This document shows, in pieces, positions 49,015 to 61,080 of a stretch of 64,000 nucleotides of DNA; the stretch's first letter is position 1, and each line of letters starts with the position of its first letter. The notes under the pieces were generated by a model that made no database searches, was not told where the DNA came from, and was given only the letters and a program-made list of their open reading frames with translations. Source of the DNA: Imbricaverruca yamaguchii (lineage: Eukaryota; Arthropoda; Thecostraca; Neoverrucidae); assembly GCA_034440575.1 (NCBI GenBank), contig JAOTOL010001657.1:1256001-1320000 (forward strand), read 5' to 3'. Made by a program: the position numbers and the translations under genes.

Positions 49015-52000
49015 ACTAATTTCAGGGCTGAGCCTGCATTAAGGCTTGTTCCTCGCTCATGCTCGCCCAGACAAGACACTTTGGTGACCATCCCCACTCC
49101 CCACTAATGCTGACTTAATATATGCGACTTCGTTCATGCGATTTTTTAAGACATGGGACGCCATGGACGCCTCTCTCATAGATTTCGGCCCTCTCATTTC
49201 CTCCCTCTCATCGCCTCCATGTGTTTCTCCCCAATGGTGTTCAGAGTTTGACACCCCTGCCCTCAGCAATGGGTGGGAGAGGGATGGGCCAATGCATACC
49301 ACACATTGTAAATGTACTAGATTAAGTAGAGTATCCAATTTGACACCATGCATTAATCCAACCTAGAAGGTGTAAGGGAGTTCACCCCCTCTCCAGTGAA
49401 GCACTTGAACCGGCATCCCATATTTTGTGCCATAAAGTCATGGAACGGCCCTGAATTGACATTGCCACTATTACCCCGAGATAAATCCGCGATAGCTCTT
49501 CCTACGCCGGGCACTCATATCCGCCAATCAAAAGCCCGGAAATGCCCTTGGATTAGCGGGAATTTCACGTGATCTGGCATTTCCTTTCCCACACCTGCGT
49601 CACACAAATTCCTAGTAGCGCCCCTGCGCTATAACCTTCACCGCCCATAATAATACCTGATGGCAACGCTGAATTGGCACCACCATAACCCGTGAAAATC
49701 ACAGGTATCATCTCTGAATCAGAAATTCATCCTTACGGACACAAGCTACTTGAAACGATCTTGAATCGGCACCAAAATCAGGCTGTCGAGACATATCCCT
49801 GATGATTTGGTTGAATTGGGTCATAATTGGCACCTCCATCATCCTCTCCCACCAAGATAAATGTTCAACTTCACCGAATCGGCACCTCTACCAGCTGCTC
49901 TGGTGCACCAGACCGGCGATGATTGTAGTCAGCTGACTGACATCTGTAAGCCTGAACTAGTTTGGTCACGAAAGCTTCGTTCCTAAATGGAATAATCCTG
50001 TTGGCAAGGTTCACTTTAATGCTGAGTTGTGGCCTGAGAGTTGAGTCTGAAAAGCCTCCATCACACGGCCTACCCACTCACTGAACGGATAGTTCCTTGT
50101 GCAAAGCAGCGATGGCTACGCAGCAACCCTATTCTGTCTCGTATTTTCTACGAGTGAACTTTATGTCCCACCTCCCGCTCCCCACGCACACGCAGACAAA
50201 ATCGTTTTCACAGAGCGACACAACTATAGGAGGCACCCTACTTCACCCACACAGCCCAACTAAGCTCACTGATTGTTTCCTCTTCTGAACATGAAATGCA
50301 TGATTACATTTTCCTCGCACGAAAGTGAGAACTTTTCATCAGCTGACTTATGACGGTACTCTGCTTGTTTGTTATGCCCGTTGGTAAATGTCTTAGCTAG
50401 ATGTGTTCGCAGGAAGGAGAAGTCAATGTCGTGCACTGATCATGGTTTTAGTTGCATTCATTTTTCATTCTAGTTACAACAATATTCAATCCAAATATGT
50501 GCCATCCGTGGGCAATGTCATTGCATCTGGAACAATGCTAGGCGGCATCTTCTCGTCAACCAGGTGAACAAATTGCAACAAGATGTTTTCTTGCTTATGC
50601 TCCTTTGCGTTTATTTTATGGGAAAATGTTGTGTTCGGCTGAAAAAGGATAACATTTTCCCCGGGTATTTATATCTTTGGAGTATACTTGAAGTCATTGT
50701 CACAACAAATATGTCTACTAAGCATGAAAATCCGTCGAGGCATGGGTAAACAATGCTTCCCTTTCCGAACCTTAAAAAAAGTAACTGTGCTTTGGCAGAT
50801 AAATATCCTGATTCTTATGCATGACTGGCAATGGAGCTTTGGCCGATGTTTCGACAGCATCCAGCATCTAGCACAGTGTGATGCAGATAGTGTCACGGAA
50901 GGCAGCGACGTCGTTGTTTGAACTCTGACAAGGAATAGTTCACTATAATAAAATTGTCCACCAGAACACATTAGGAGTGGATAGGCTATGAGCCTTTTCA
51001 ATCATTATAAGACGAAAGGGTATAAATCGTCTTTTGAATGGCAATGGATGTATATGCGACCGTGGGAAAACCAATGACGACAATGGACAGAAGTAGCCAA
51101 AAATGTGAGCTGTGTTTAGCAAATGACCGCAACTGACAGCATCAAAGTTGATGTCGTTGTGCCCAGGGCACTTGTCTGTGAGTAATATGCTATCATGTAC
51201 TCTTCCACCACCACACGGGAAAACCAGCCACATGCCCCAACGTATGACGGGTAACTCGTTCTGGACGCCTCATGCGTGTACAACTTGACACTTTGTATTA
51301 CATGTATGCTGTGGAGTGGCATAAGGAGAATGTTGCCACCTACTTGGGTGCAGATACAACCGAGATAACATTTTGTTATTGGAGTTCATTAGAAGGGTCC
51401 TTGCTGTCATGGCTGAACACCGGGACCATCTGCTAAAATATAATGCAACTCTGCTCATTTCAGAGCACTTTGAAAATGCAATCATTGGGACAATCTTACG
51501 CCAAGAAGTCCAATTGAGCTCAACTTTGACCCCCAATGAGGCATCAAAGTTGAGCGTGTTGTGGACTCAATGAAACGAATAAACATATAGACTTAAATGT
51601 TTTGATCCGCAATTTGGGAGTATTTTTGCATCCTTGACACCAAAACGTGCTGCCCTTTGAGCAGCACATGTTGTTCCAAATCGAACCGGGGTATGCTGCG
51701 GTGGCCTCAAGGCACAAATTGACAAGTATTTATAAAGCATTAAGAAGATTTACAAATTAACAAATAAACTACATCATAATAGTGATAACAAATATACTAG
51801 ATAATAGTAAACTAGAAGAACCCTTCTTCGTATGTTGACCACACCTATCTCATGGTAGTCTTACGACTTTTGTGATGCTTATTCTTCAGATTTTAAGTAG
51901 AGGGCTAATGACCTCTCCTCACGCCGAACATAGATTCCCCAGCGGCCAAAACCCGCACCAAATCATCATTTTTCACTTAGTCTAAAGGGAAAAACCGAGC

Positions 52001-52327
52001 AAAAACAACAGCAATCCATGATCTGATAAATTTAACTGAATGTTCTCATTGTAGCTCTGTTATTTAACACAGCATAAATTGCTCATGTTTGTGTATGTTG
52101 CGTTGATAAATACGGAAAAGGTATCAGTCAACTGATTATGTTTCACCAGCTATTTTAAAAGCAGCTGTCGAATAAAGCAAGGAAGAGTTAGCCCATCCCT
52201 CCCCATGCAGGTCTAGCAGCTGTTGGTTAAGTAAGGCAAGATAAATATAATATCCAACTGCACTAAAAACCGGATTTGCACAAAATCACACGCTCGATGT
52301 TCCCCTACACTTGTAGTGGCAGACGAC
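49013..52327. other. unique sequence; dispersed GAATYGGCACC motif; no gene supported
   Basis: At 49400-49890 the motif GAATTGGCACC or GAATCGGCACC and diverged forms recur about six times at uneven spacing. At 51270-51575 two plus frames read coding-like peptides (LDTLYYMYAVEWHKENVATY, then LLKYNATLLISEHFENAIIG in another frame), possibly an eroded coding remnant, but I recognise no family. The rest shows nothing. Confidence 0.35.
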
Positions 52328-53340
52328 TAGCTAGAAACTGGTTCCAAGGGAACCAGGTGGAGACTGGTATTGAGGGGAATAGCTGGAAACTAGTACGAAG
52401 GGAACGACTTGGGGACTAGTAACAAGGAAACGAGCTGGAGTCTGATGCCAAAGGGATGATATGGGAACTGGCACCGAGGGGATAGGTTGTGGACTGACAT
52501 CAAGGGGACGAGTTGGGGACTGGTACCGAGGGACGAGCTATGGATTGGCATCAAGGGGACGAGCTGGGGACTGGTACCGAGTGAACGAGCCATGAACTGG
52601 AACCAAGGGGACGAGCTGAGGACTGGTACCGAGGGGACGAGCTGGGGACTGGTACCGAGTGAACGAGCTATGAACTGGTACCAAGGGGACGAGCTGGGGA
52701 CTGGTACCGAGGGGACGAGCTGGGGACTGGTACCGAGTGAACGAGCTATGAACTGGTACCAAGGGGACGAGCTGGGGACTGGTACCGAGGGACGAGCTAT
52801 GGATTGGCATCAAGGGGACGAGCTGGGGACTGGTACCGAGTGAACGAGCTATGAACTGGAACCAAGGGGACGAGCTGAGGACTGGTACCGAGGGGACGAG
52901 CTGGGGACTGGTACCGAGTGAACGAGCTATGAACTGGTACCAAGGGGACGAGCTGGGGACTGGTACCGAGGGGACGAGCTGGGGACTGGTACCGAGTGAA
53001 CGAGCTATGAACTGGTACCAAGGGGACGAGCTGGGGACTGGTACCGAGTGAACGAGCTATGAACTGGTACCAAGGGGACGAGCTGAGGACTGGTACCGAG
53101 GGGACGAGCTATGAACTGGTACCAAGGGGACGAGCTGGGGACTGACACCGAGGGACGAGCTATGAACTGGTACCAAGGGGACGAGCTGAGGACTGGTACC
53201 GAGGGGACGAGCTGGGGACTGGCACCGAGGGGACGAGCTATGATCTGGTACCAAGGCGGGACTGGCACCGAGGGGACGAGCTGGGGACTGGCACCGAGGG
53301 GACGAGCTATGATCTGGTACCGAGGCGGGACTGGTACATG
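52328..53340. repeat. 26-bp minisatellite with 78-bp higher-order repeat
   Basis: About 38 monomers of ACTGGTACCGAGGGGACGAG plus CTGGGG. In the middle the monomers cycle through three types (CCGAGTGAACGAGCTATGA; CCAAGGGGACGAGCTGRGG; CCGAGGGGACGAGCTGGGG), giving a 78-bp higher-order unit. The left edge (52328-52500) holds strongly diverged monomers without that order. GGTACC is in most monomers. The open frames with 26-residue repeats come from the 78-bp period. Confidence 0.94.
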
Positions 53341-55209
53341 CGGCTGCCATGGATGCAGTGAATTCCCCACACAGCATTATCTGCTGGATACCGTAAGGTC
53401 CCGGCACGGTAATGGTTAATAAGTACTGTAGGGTCCAGATACCATGACGGTTACCGAGTACAGCAAGGTGTCGGCACCGTGCTGGCTTTTGGATGCAGTG
53501 AGACCCCGGCACTGTAATGGCCGCCTGCGCTGCCGCGGCTGCTAAATGTGACCTCAGTACGGGTCGACAGGAGGTGACCTACTGTGCTACACCAGCGCAA
53601 ATGCTGTGCGCACACGCGGCGAAGGGTGATCACAAGGAAATACAGTTCGAATTGCAACTATTGGCGTGATTTATGTCTGAAGCTGTCCAGGAATGCAGCT
53701 GGTTGGCGACAGCTGGGGCTTGATAACCACGCTTTAACGACGGGTGCAAAAAATGTTTTTTTAATGTTGCCAGCGAAAGCTCACCTCGGAAAATGACTAA
53801 TCCCAAGATATAAGCATGATATTACGCTGTTCGTGAACACACTGCTGCACAAATAGGACACGGTTAGAACTTCCCTGAGCTATGTCTGTGGATAAGAACG
53901 CAACAGTGTTCAGTGCTATTTTTACGGCAAAGCTCTCCTGAGTTCCGTTCCATCAAAAAGTAAGCCAATAAAGAGACTCGAATTGTAGGAAACTGTTGGC
54001 ATTGGCGATCGTTAGCTATCTCCTATATCAGTACCTGCACTGGCTAACTGCTTGATCGCAACTTCAGATTAGCAGCTCCGCCTTGTCATGAACAGGCAAG
54101 AAGGTGCCCCAAATTGGTGATATGTTTCCAACACAAAACTTGAGATCAACAATATCTCACCCCATATGACCACTTTCTGATGTAATGACCACTTTAGACC
54201 AACGTCAAACTCTACCTCCACGCCAGCAGACTCCGTCATCATTGTGTTGTCGCATGCCAGCGGTTCTTTTCCCGTCTTTCCACCGTACCCCTGACCGGTA
54301 GGTGAGTCACCATCACGTAGCGTGACCACTGCCGGTGGGGTTTCCACCGCTGCGCACACCTTGACCCAGTCGGAACTGTGCTGGGGTTCGATTCTTCTGA
54401 CACGGACTTCCGCAGTCCTTTTGCTAACAGCTTAGCTATGCCGGTGAGTAGCTGGATATTTGCTGTGAAATATCACGTTGGAAAATACCAAAGTCTCGGG
54501 TACCCTCACATCAGACAAGTGTAGCAACGTAAATGTCAGGCGAAGATGTTGTTGAATCTTCCCCCAAGCAAGACCCTATACGCAATACAGGTCACTACGT
54601 ATTTTCTACGTGGCTGGTGTTCCAATCGGATCTACTAAGGATTCCCTCCATGCCCTTATAAAGAAGAGCTCCACATCTCATCAAGACTTTCTCGGTCTAC
54701 CTTGAACACGCAATGTAATGATCGTGGCTTTGATTGTGTATCCTGTGTTGGCCTAACCACGCCGCATGGTGGCCCTCGAACGACCTCAGAGAACAGCACT
54801 TGGCACCCTCTCCAGATAGCATACACACCCTGTCCTTGACATACGCCTTTACTTCGAGAGCTTAGAGCAATACCTCTTGGATTGTTTGGAGCAGATTGCC
54901 TGTGGTATAATTTCTCGATTATTCACCAGCAATCATTCTCACGATATTCAGATCTCCGTGGCCCGTTGTCGCTTACCTAAGCCGTATTCAGCATTGCGTC
55001 CAGAAACATGTCGCTGAAATTTGTTCCGTTGTTGGTTGGTTTGTTGCTTGGTTGGTTGGTTGGCTGGCTGGTTAATTGGTTGGTTTTCCATCAATGCAGA
55101 GCTGTCTTTTGGAAGTGGAAAAATGTGAATTGATAATGTAGATCTATCTTATATAGTGTTATTAACCAAAATACCTATCTGAAACACGTTTTGTTTTGGA
55201 TATTTTACG
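53341..55209. other. unique sequence, no gene supported
   Basis: At about 54623-54690 a CCAAT, a TATAAAG (54657-54663) and CTCATCA stand at promoter-like spacing, weakly suggesting a promoter or a retroelement terminal repeat. TTGGTTGGTTGG repeats lie at 55025-55085. No coding sequence recognised. Confidence 0.35.
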
Positions 55210-55701
55210 TTACTTACACACGGTATAATTCCTCTCGATCGATTTTCTGAAGGAACACTCGAAGTGGCCAAGCTCTGCTCTGCGTCGGGTACGTCTAGTC
55301 ATCTTCCCCAGCTTTTCGTCGTTCATGTTCCGAGCGAAATCCCCCAATACCACCTTCAACTGGACGATTGTTCGAGGCTCAGATCTTATCATGTGCACCA
55401 TAGTCGGGAGCCAAACAAATTAAATATATAGGAAGGGTCAGAGCTGAAGGGGGTCGGTGGTGCCCGCTGCTGAAGGAGATGATCCTCTCACCAAACTTGG
55501 AGCGCAGGAACTACATGACTGGTGCAGTCGCATCAGGTGTTGCGCGTCTCGTTGGAACCAGTATCGGCGACGAGTTACTTCATGCCGTACAGCTGGCCAC
55601 ACTGCTGCCTTCAGCATCTCCAAGTAGGCTGCATCGTCCACGGACCCTTCAAGCTGGTGCACTATGAGACATTTCCCATCCACGATGTCAACGCAGACCA
55701 T
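55210..55701 (-). pseudogene. DDE transposase remnant (mariner/IS630 superfamily)
   Basis: Read from 55701 downward: DGKCLIVHQLEGSVDDAAYL, EMLKAAVWPAVRHEVTRRRY and WFQRD. This is the segment around the second catalytic Asp of the DDE_3-type domain, where WFQ(Q)DGA is usual. A frameshift near 55540 moves the reading to FLRSKFGERIIS with a TAG just before it. Sequence is then lost before MIRSEPRTIVQLKVVLGDFA, RNMNDEKLGKMTRRTRRRAE and LGHFECSF, the conserved C-terminal helix of such transposases. The N-terminal DNA-binding half is not found upstream (55702-56000). Clearly non-functional. Confidence 0.8.
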
Positions 55702-57806
55702 TGCTTTCTCGTTGATTGTATTGCATTTCCCGTTGGTTTTTTTTTAAACTAGGTTGTGTAGTGCGCTAGACTTGTGAAGTGAAGATAAGTGAAGGTGGAA
55801 GACCATCTTCACGAGACTCAAGCTTTCCAGCTCGCCGTTCTTGAAGACAATCCAACTGGGTTGCTCCTTGGTGAATGGGCAATTGCGATAAGAATGTCGA
55901 TGCTGACTTGAGGAGAAGGATACCAAGAGGACCTGAAGAAATCGAGATGCGAATCAAATTATGGCAAAAACGTGTCCCGGTGTTTTCGGCACAATACAGC
56001 ATGACAATGTTGAACTATTTTATTGTTAATGCACACCTGACATATAAACTTTCTCCAACTTCCAAATGATCACCATGCAAATATTTCCAAATTATTAGTT
56101 TTTGAAGCTCCACCGATCATTCGATTGCTTTTCCACTGAATTTGGTTTGCGTTTCCTCCCTAGTTAGTAATATGAAGTGGATTGAGGTGGATTAATGTTC
56201 AGAAACTGTGCTGAGTGTACCAGGCGACCCTCATGAGTTTCCGCCATTTGAAAATTGCTGCAGTCCCAGGGAGCCTGCAGCAGTGGGAATCAAGTAGATG
56301 AAATCTGCTTCATATCAAATTTCATATTTACATGTCATATTTTATTTCACTGAAATCCATATCGGGACTTGCAAACACACATAATTCTGGCGGACCGATA
56401 GTCACGTGTAGCACACTCGCTGCACGCTGATGAATAGCTGGATGGTGAGGGTCATTCCCAGCTACTCATTCCTGGAGTAAGCGATGGTCCGTTCTCATTC
56501 CCCAGATATATCCGGAGCACTGAAACAATCCTTTTCTTCATCGACCATGGAACCTGTTTACCAGCGATGAGCCCTGGACCGGGTCATAATGCACAACTGA
56601 CACGGAAAAGGCAACGTCCCAGTGTCTATCTTAACGTGCTTCCTGCGGTGACAATTCTCCACCCCCTCCCCTCCGAGCGGATTGGCCCTCGTAGTCACGG
56701 TTTATTACACACCCACCAAAACTACCTATGGTGGACTGCTAATTATGGATATTGTAATACCTGCAAGCCGGAAGTGCAAAATACCGGTTATTGAGAAACG
56801 AAACCACTTTAACACGGGCTTAAAGAGGCGCAACCAAGCCTTGGACTGCATATATATAACCTTGATGTTTGCCAAAGGTAGTCCCGAGGATAAAAACCAT
56901 ACACCTAACGCAGCAGATGTACTAAGGATGCGATGGGAGCTCTAAAAGCATGAACCTATCTGCCGACATGCTCACGATGTCTCACAAATCAGCCCTAGTG
57001 ATTTGTTCTGCCTGGCCAGTTGTGATGTATGCGGTCAGTTTTATCGAAGTTTAGTTTGATGAGAGCAGAACAGAATTCTGAACGATCTATAGAAACATCC
57101 AGTCCGAAATTAGCATGTTTTTTTTCCTCTCAAGTATAACGGTATATCAAGGCCAGGTGAACGCTTCCCATCAACGCATAGGTGGAATGACACCTTCAAC
57201 GCTGATGTTCCAAGCTATTCCGTTGTGTTGCATGATACGTTAAGCGAGGACAAATTTGGGAAATTTGGCGCTGCGCAATCCAAAGGTGGTGTTGCATCCA
57301 CGACACTTGCAGTGGCGGATTCAGGGAGACTGGAAGGTATGCCTACCGACAGAGATGTGGCACCCTGTCGACTGTGAAAAGGCGCACTGCCAGGGAACTC
57401 GGGTGCACCTCCCCCTTCGCTCAACAAGTTTTTCAGCCGATGGCGTGGGAACAGAAAAGGTACCTCCGTCCTTTGAAATGGAGAACTTCAGAACAAGTGT
57501 CCTCACACCGATCATAATTCCTGGCTCCGCCCCTGCACATCTGCAGAAGGACATTCTCGCCACATGCCTAGACAGGATTAGTAGCATACTGTTCATGTGT
57601 TTAGGTATCTTCTTGACATATCTAATGCCGTCTGAATTTATACCGCACGTTTAGGCTGTCTGGGTTTTAACGGCGCATATTTTGGCACAATGTGCGGGGT
57701 TTTCCCTAGCCCACAAGCTCTTTTTTCTAATTTTTAAGTGTCCAACATCGTGATTGGCATGATTAAACGCAATGTGAAAGAAAGGCTGTCTGCATTCTCG
57801 AGATCG
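55702..57806. other. unique sequence, no gene supported
   Basis: AT-leaning DNA. At about 57305-57330 and 57505-57540 there are motifs of the GTGGCGGATTCAGGG kind that often mark dispersed repeats. No coding sequence recognised. Confidence 0.45.
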
Positions 57807-57989
57807 GTGGGCCGCGGTAGCTCAGTTGGTAGAGCGTCGGTCTCTTGATCGCAAGATATTGGCATCGAATCTCGCAGCCGACGGTGTTACCGAGTCCACA
57901 CGCGACCAATCGGCGTGAGAGGCTGGCGACGCTATATAACCTAGCTGTTGAATGCGTCGTAAAAGAACTCAAGGTTTTTTCTTCTTCGA
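57807..57989 (+). mobile_element. tRNA-derived SINE, family B, with target-site duplication
   Basis: The head GCCGCGGTAGCTCAGTTGGT, AGAGCGTCGGTCTCTTGATC resembles a tRNA, with a good box A and a degraded box B (GGCATCGAATCTCG). The body has GTTACCGAGTCCACACGCGA and CGTGAGAGGCTGGCGACGC. The flanks ATTCTCGAGATC (57793-57804) and ATTCTCGAGGTC (57990-58001) form a 12-bp duplication. A third copy of that flank is at 58023-58034. The broken tRNA fold and the long body exclude a functional tRNA. Confidence 0.85.
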
Positions 57990-58078
57990 ATTCTCGAGGT
58001 CAAAGTGAGCCACTCAAAGCGCATTCTCGAGGTCAAAGTGGCTCTGAAGCTGGCTGGAACCCGACGACTACAAACTAG

Positions 58079-58121
58079 TTAGGTTAGGTTAGGTTAGGTT
58101 AGGTTAGGTTAGGTTAGGTTA
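58079..58121. repeat. interstitial telomere-type repeat (TTAGG)8
   Basis: Eight perfect tandem copies of TTAGG plus a partial one. TTAGG is the ancestral arthropod telomere repeat. It is flanked on both sides by non-telomeric DNA, so it is interstitial here. Confidence 0.93.
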
Positions 58122-58131
58122 TTTTACTTCG

Positions 58132-58403
58132 TCAGTTTGGACGCTTTTCTTCAGATTGGACGGCTTCGAACATGGGTACCTTTCTTCCCTGATATGATTA
58201 TCATAGAACAAAATAAGTGAACTTAAGATCATACTGATAGACAGAGAATTGGTCAGAGATTATGGAACGGCCCTAGGTAGTCATGTAAGTACGTTTGTGA
58301 TAACAAACACAACTTGCGATCGGTCCGGGAAATTTTCGTCAGATTGGACGCGGTAAATTAATTTTATTCCTCAGATTGGACGCCTTTCGTCAGATTGGAC
58401 GGC
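58132..58403. repeat. five dispersed copies of TCAGATTGGACG
   Basis: TCAG(A/T)TTGGACG(C/G) occurs at 58132, 58151, 58339, 58371 and 58390, all on the plus strand, usually preceded by TTCGTC or TTCT. Spacings are 19, 188, 32 and 19 bp, so this is not a simple tandem array. It begins 10 bp after the TTAGG run. Confidence 0.8.
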
Positions 58404-59619
58404 CAACGCCGTAATTTAATTTTAGCCATCCAATTTGAAGAGTGAGACAAATTCAGTTTGGTCCCACCGATTCGTAGCGTCCTCAATGACGGTTAGCGCA
58501 ATGTTCACAGCGGGCCGAATGGTAATTGGTCATGATCACAATCCGCACCGCATGCACGTTGCATTCTTGCACTGTATAGCATTAAACAATATCGCATTAT
58601 TTCTTTTGGCACCGAATTAAGAGAAGTCTACATGAATTACAACCTCAGATAAATCGCCATGGATGCTCATCAGACTTCGCTCGATCCACTTTTCTTGTTT
58701 CTTTCTTTTTGCTCTTTTTGTTGCATTTCAAATTTTGTTCTTTTTGTTAGCTTTTTTTGTCACCAATTTGTCACCAAAAAAGATCATCCTTTTCTGTTCG
58801 ATGCACGTCGATATATGAACACACACTGTGATGGTTTTATTCAAATTATCTTTCGAATTATCATACAAATTATCACAGCTGGTTTTGCTATTCCCTGCAT
58901 AGAAGTAGCCGTAGAAGCAAATTTACGCACTTGGCAGTGAACACTTTATTTTTTCCACGCTGATTTTAATACTTCAATGAGTGGTAAATGCGCGCTGTTC
59001 TTTCCCTTATGAAAATCCTGATTGTTGTGAATTACCACCTTGCGATGACCTGCCAACTAGTGGTTGCATCGGATAGCGGTAGGTGGCGCTGGGGCGCATT
59101 GGAGCCATGTGTGGCGCGGGTGTTACGAATGTTGGTTTTGGGTTCGTTGGGCGTGCCGTTACCGAGCGGCGTTGGGCGAGGTGCGCCCAGCTGACTGGCA
59201 GTGTCTACGCAGGTCTGTGGCAGTGGTTGAACTCTTCTTGAATATTGATTGTTGCGGCTGGAAGGAGCAACGAATACAGAGAACGTGTAGAAGCCACTGA
59301 TTTAGAGAGACAGAAGAATCTGTAACACTGATTACACCACTGCGTGTTTCAAAGTATTTCCGAAACTATCCAAAGGTGAATAATATTTTGATCGGGTATG
59401 TGTCATCTACAATTCACTCACAATGAAAAGAAGAATTACTTTGCTTTAGTGGGGTTACGTACATCGAACCGGCCTCGGTCGACGTAATGATAACCTTATC
59501 CTTGTGGGACTTCCCTTATGATTAGACCTTTCGAACCTCGATTGTTCTAATATGGCTTGTCAGCTAGTCTCGCCTGTATTTCCAGCATCGGTTTCTTCCC
59601 AGTCTTGGCTGTTCTAAGA
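58404..59619. other. unique sequence, no gene supported
   Basis: AT-rich, with T-runs near 58690-58770. A 93-codon frame there is hydrophobic through composition. No gene recognised. Confidence 0.5.
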
Positions 59620-59685
59620 ACTGTTATGGGTGCTACATGACCTTGTAGTCGGCGCGTCCTTAAGCCCAAATAATCAATCAATCAA
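59620..59685 (+). mobile_element. family C 3' end with 10-bp target-site duplication
   Basis: A 66-bp insert containing ATGGGTGCTACATGACC, GTCGGCGCGTCC, TTAAGCCC and a tail of AATC repeats. It is flanked by TGTTCTAAGA at 59610-59619 and 59686-59695. It aligns end to end with the 61-bp insert at 18523-18583 (ATGGGCGCTGTATAACC...), including almost the same left end, but its tail is AATC rather than AACT. Confidence 0.82.
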
Positions 59686-59749
59686 TGTTCTAAGATGTAT
59701 TCAAGTTCGTCTGGACTGCATTGCCACACCGCTATCCTATCTGCGCTTC

Positions 59750-60848
59750 AGTTCGTCGGAAGCTGTCCGCATCAATTGCTGTCACTGTTCACCGTCAACT
59801 GTTGTTGCCCCTCATTGTCAGCTGTCGTTATTGTCGGCTGCCGTTACTAAGGAGCGTCACCTGTTGTTACCAATCAGCGTCAGCTGTCGCTGCAAATAAA
59901 TGTCAGCTGCCCTTATCCATCAGCGTCAGCTGCCAGTACCCTCCATCGTCAGCTGCCGTTACCCACCATCGTCAGCTGCCGTTACCCGCCATCGTCAGCT
60001 GCCGCTACCCACCTTCGTCAGCTGCCGTTACCCCCCATCGTCAGCTACCGCTACCCACCATCGTCAGCTGCCGTTACCCACCATCGTCAGCTGCCGCTAC
60101 CCACCATCGTCAGCTGCCGTTACCCACCATCGTCAGCTGCCGCTACCCTCCATCATCAGCTGCCGCTACCCAGCATCGTCAGCTGCCGCTACCCACCACC
60201 GTCAGCTGCCGTTACCCACCATCGTCAGCTGCCGCTACCCACCATCGTCAGCTGCCGCTACCCACCATCGTCAGCTGCCGTTACCCACCATCGTCAGCTG
60301 CCGTTACCCGCCATCGTCAGCTGCCGCTACCCTCCATCGTCAGCTGCCGCTACCCACCATCGTCAGCTGCCGTTACCCACCATCGTCAGCTGCCGCTACC
60401 CACCATCGTCAGCTGCCGCTCCACCAACGTCAGCTGCCGTTACCCCCATCGTCAGCTGCCGCTGCCCACCATCGTCAGCTGCCGCTACCACCATCGTCAG
60501 CTGCCGCTACCACCATCGTAGCTGCCGTGCTGCCTCCATCGTCAGCTGCCGATACCCACCATCGTCAGCTGCCGCTACCCACCATCGTCAGCTGCCGCTA
60601 CCCACCATCGTCAGCTGCCGTTACCCACCATCGTCAGCTGCCGCTACCCACCATCGTCAGCTGCCGCTATCCCATCGTGCTCATAGTGCTCCACCATCGT
60701 CAGCTGCCGCTACCCACCATCGTCAGCTGCCGCTACCCACCATCGTCAGCTGCCGCTACCCACCATCGTCAGCTGCCGCTACCCTCCGTCGTCAGCTGCC
60801 GCTACCCACCATCGTCAGCTGCCGCTACCCTCCACCGTCAGCTGCCGC
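59750..60848. repeat. 23-bp minisatellite carrying CAGCTG E-boxes
   Basis: About 45 units of CGTCAGCTGCCGCTACCCACCAT type. The first 150-200 bp are diverged (CTGTCGTTATTG, TGTTGTTACCAA) and the rest nearly uniform, alternating CGCTACC and CGTTACC. Every good unit contains the palindromic E-box CAGCTG. Single-base losses (60419, 60438, 60487, 60505-60520) and one scrambled unit (60668-60690) break the period. The 338-codon frame through it is an artefact. Confidence 0.95.
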
Positions 60849-60913
60849 CGCTGCGTCAGGGCGCCAGCCGCCGCCCCGGCCCCGGCGCGCAGCCGTGGAT
60901 TTCCAGACAGCGG

Positions 60914-61080
60914 TGACGTCACCAGGCCGGCTGGCGGTCGGCGCGCCGGCCGCGCTGTCGTATATACACGGAGCGGCTGGCACCGGCAGACGCCCCTCAG
61001 TCAGCGACGCTCTGGCACCGAGAGAACAGTGCAGCTCCCGGTCGGAACCCAGTGACGTCACCGCGCAGACGCAGGTGAGT
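60914..61080 (+). promoter_or_regulatory. candidate promoter and non-coding first exon
   Basis: In order: a CRE TGACGTCA (60914-60921), a TATA box TATATACA (60961-60968), an arthropod initiator TCAGT (60997-61001, A60999 as +1), a 76-nt GC-rich leader without ATG that contains another TGACGTCA (61053-61060), and a donor site CAG|GTGAGT with the intron starting at 61075. The TATA start at -38 is slightly farther than the usual -31. Everything to 64000 would be intron 1, so the coding part would lie outside the window. The E-box array ends about 65 bp upstream of the CRE. It is the best gene-start candidate in the window, but no transcript evidence is available. Confidence 0.5.

Noticed and set aside
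57807..57885. Possible tRNA gene
   Set aside because: Good box A but degraded box B, no paired acceptor stem, and a body with target-site duplications shared with two other copies: it is a SINE.
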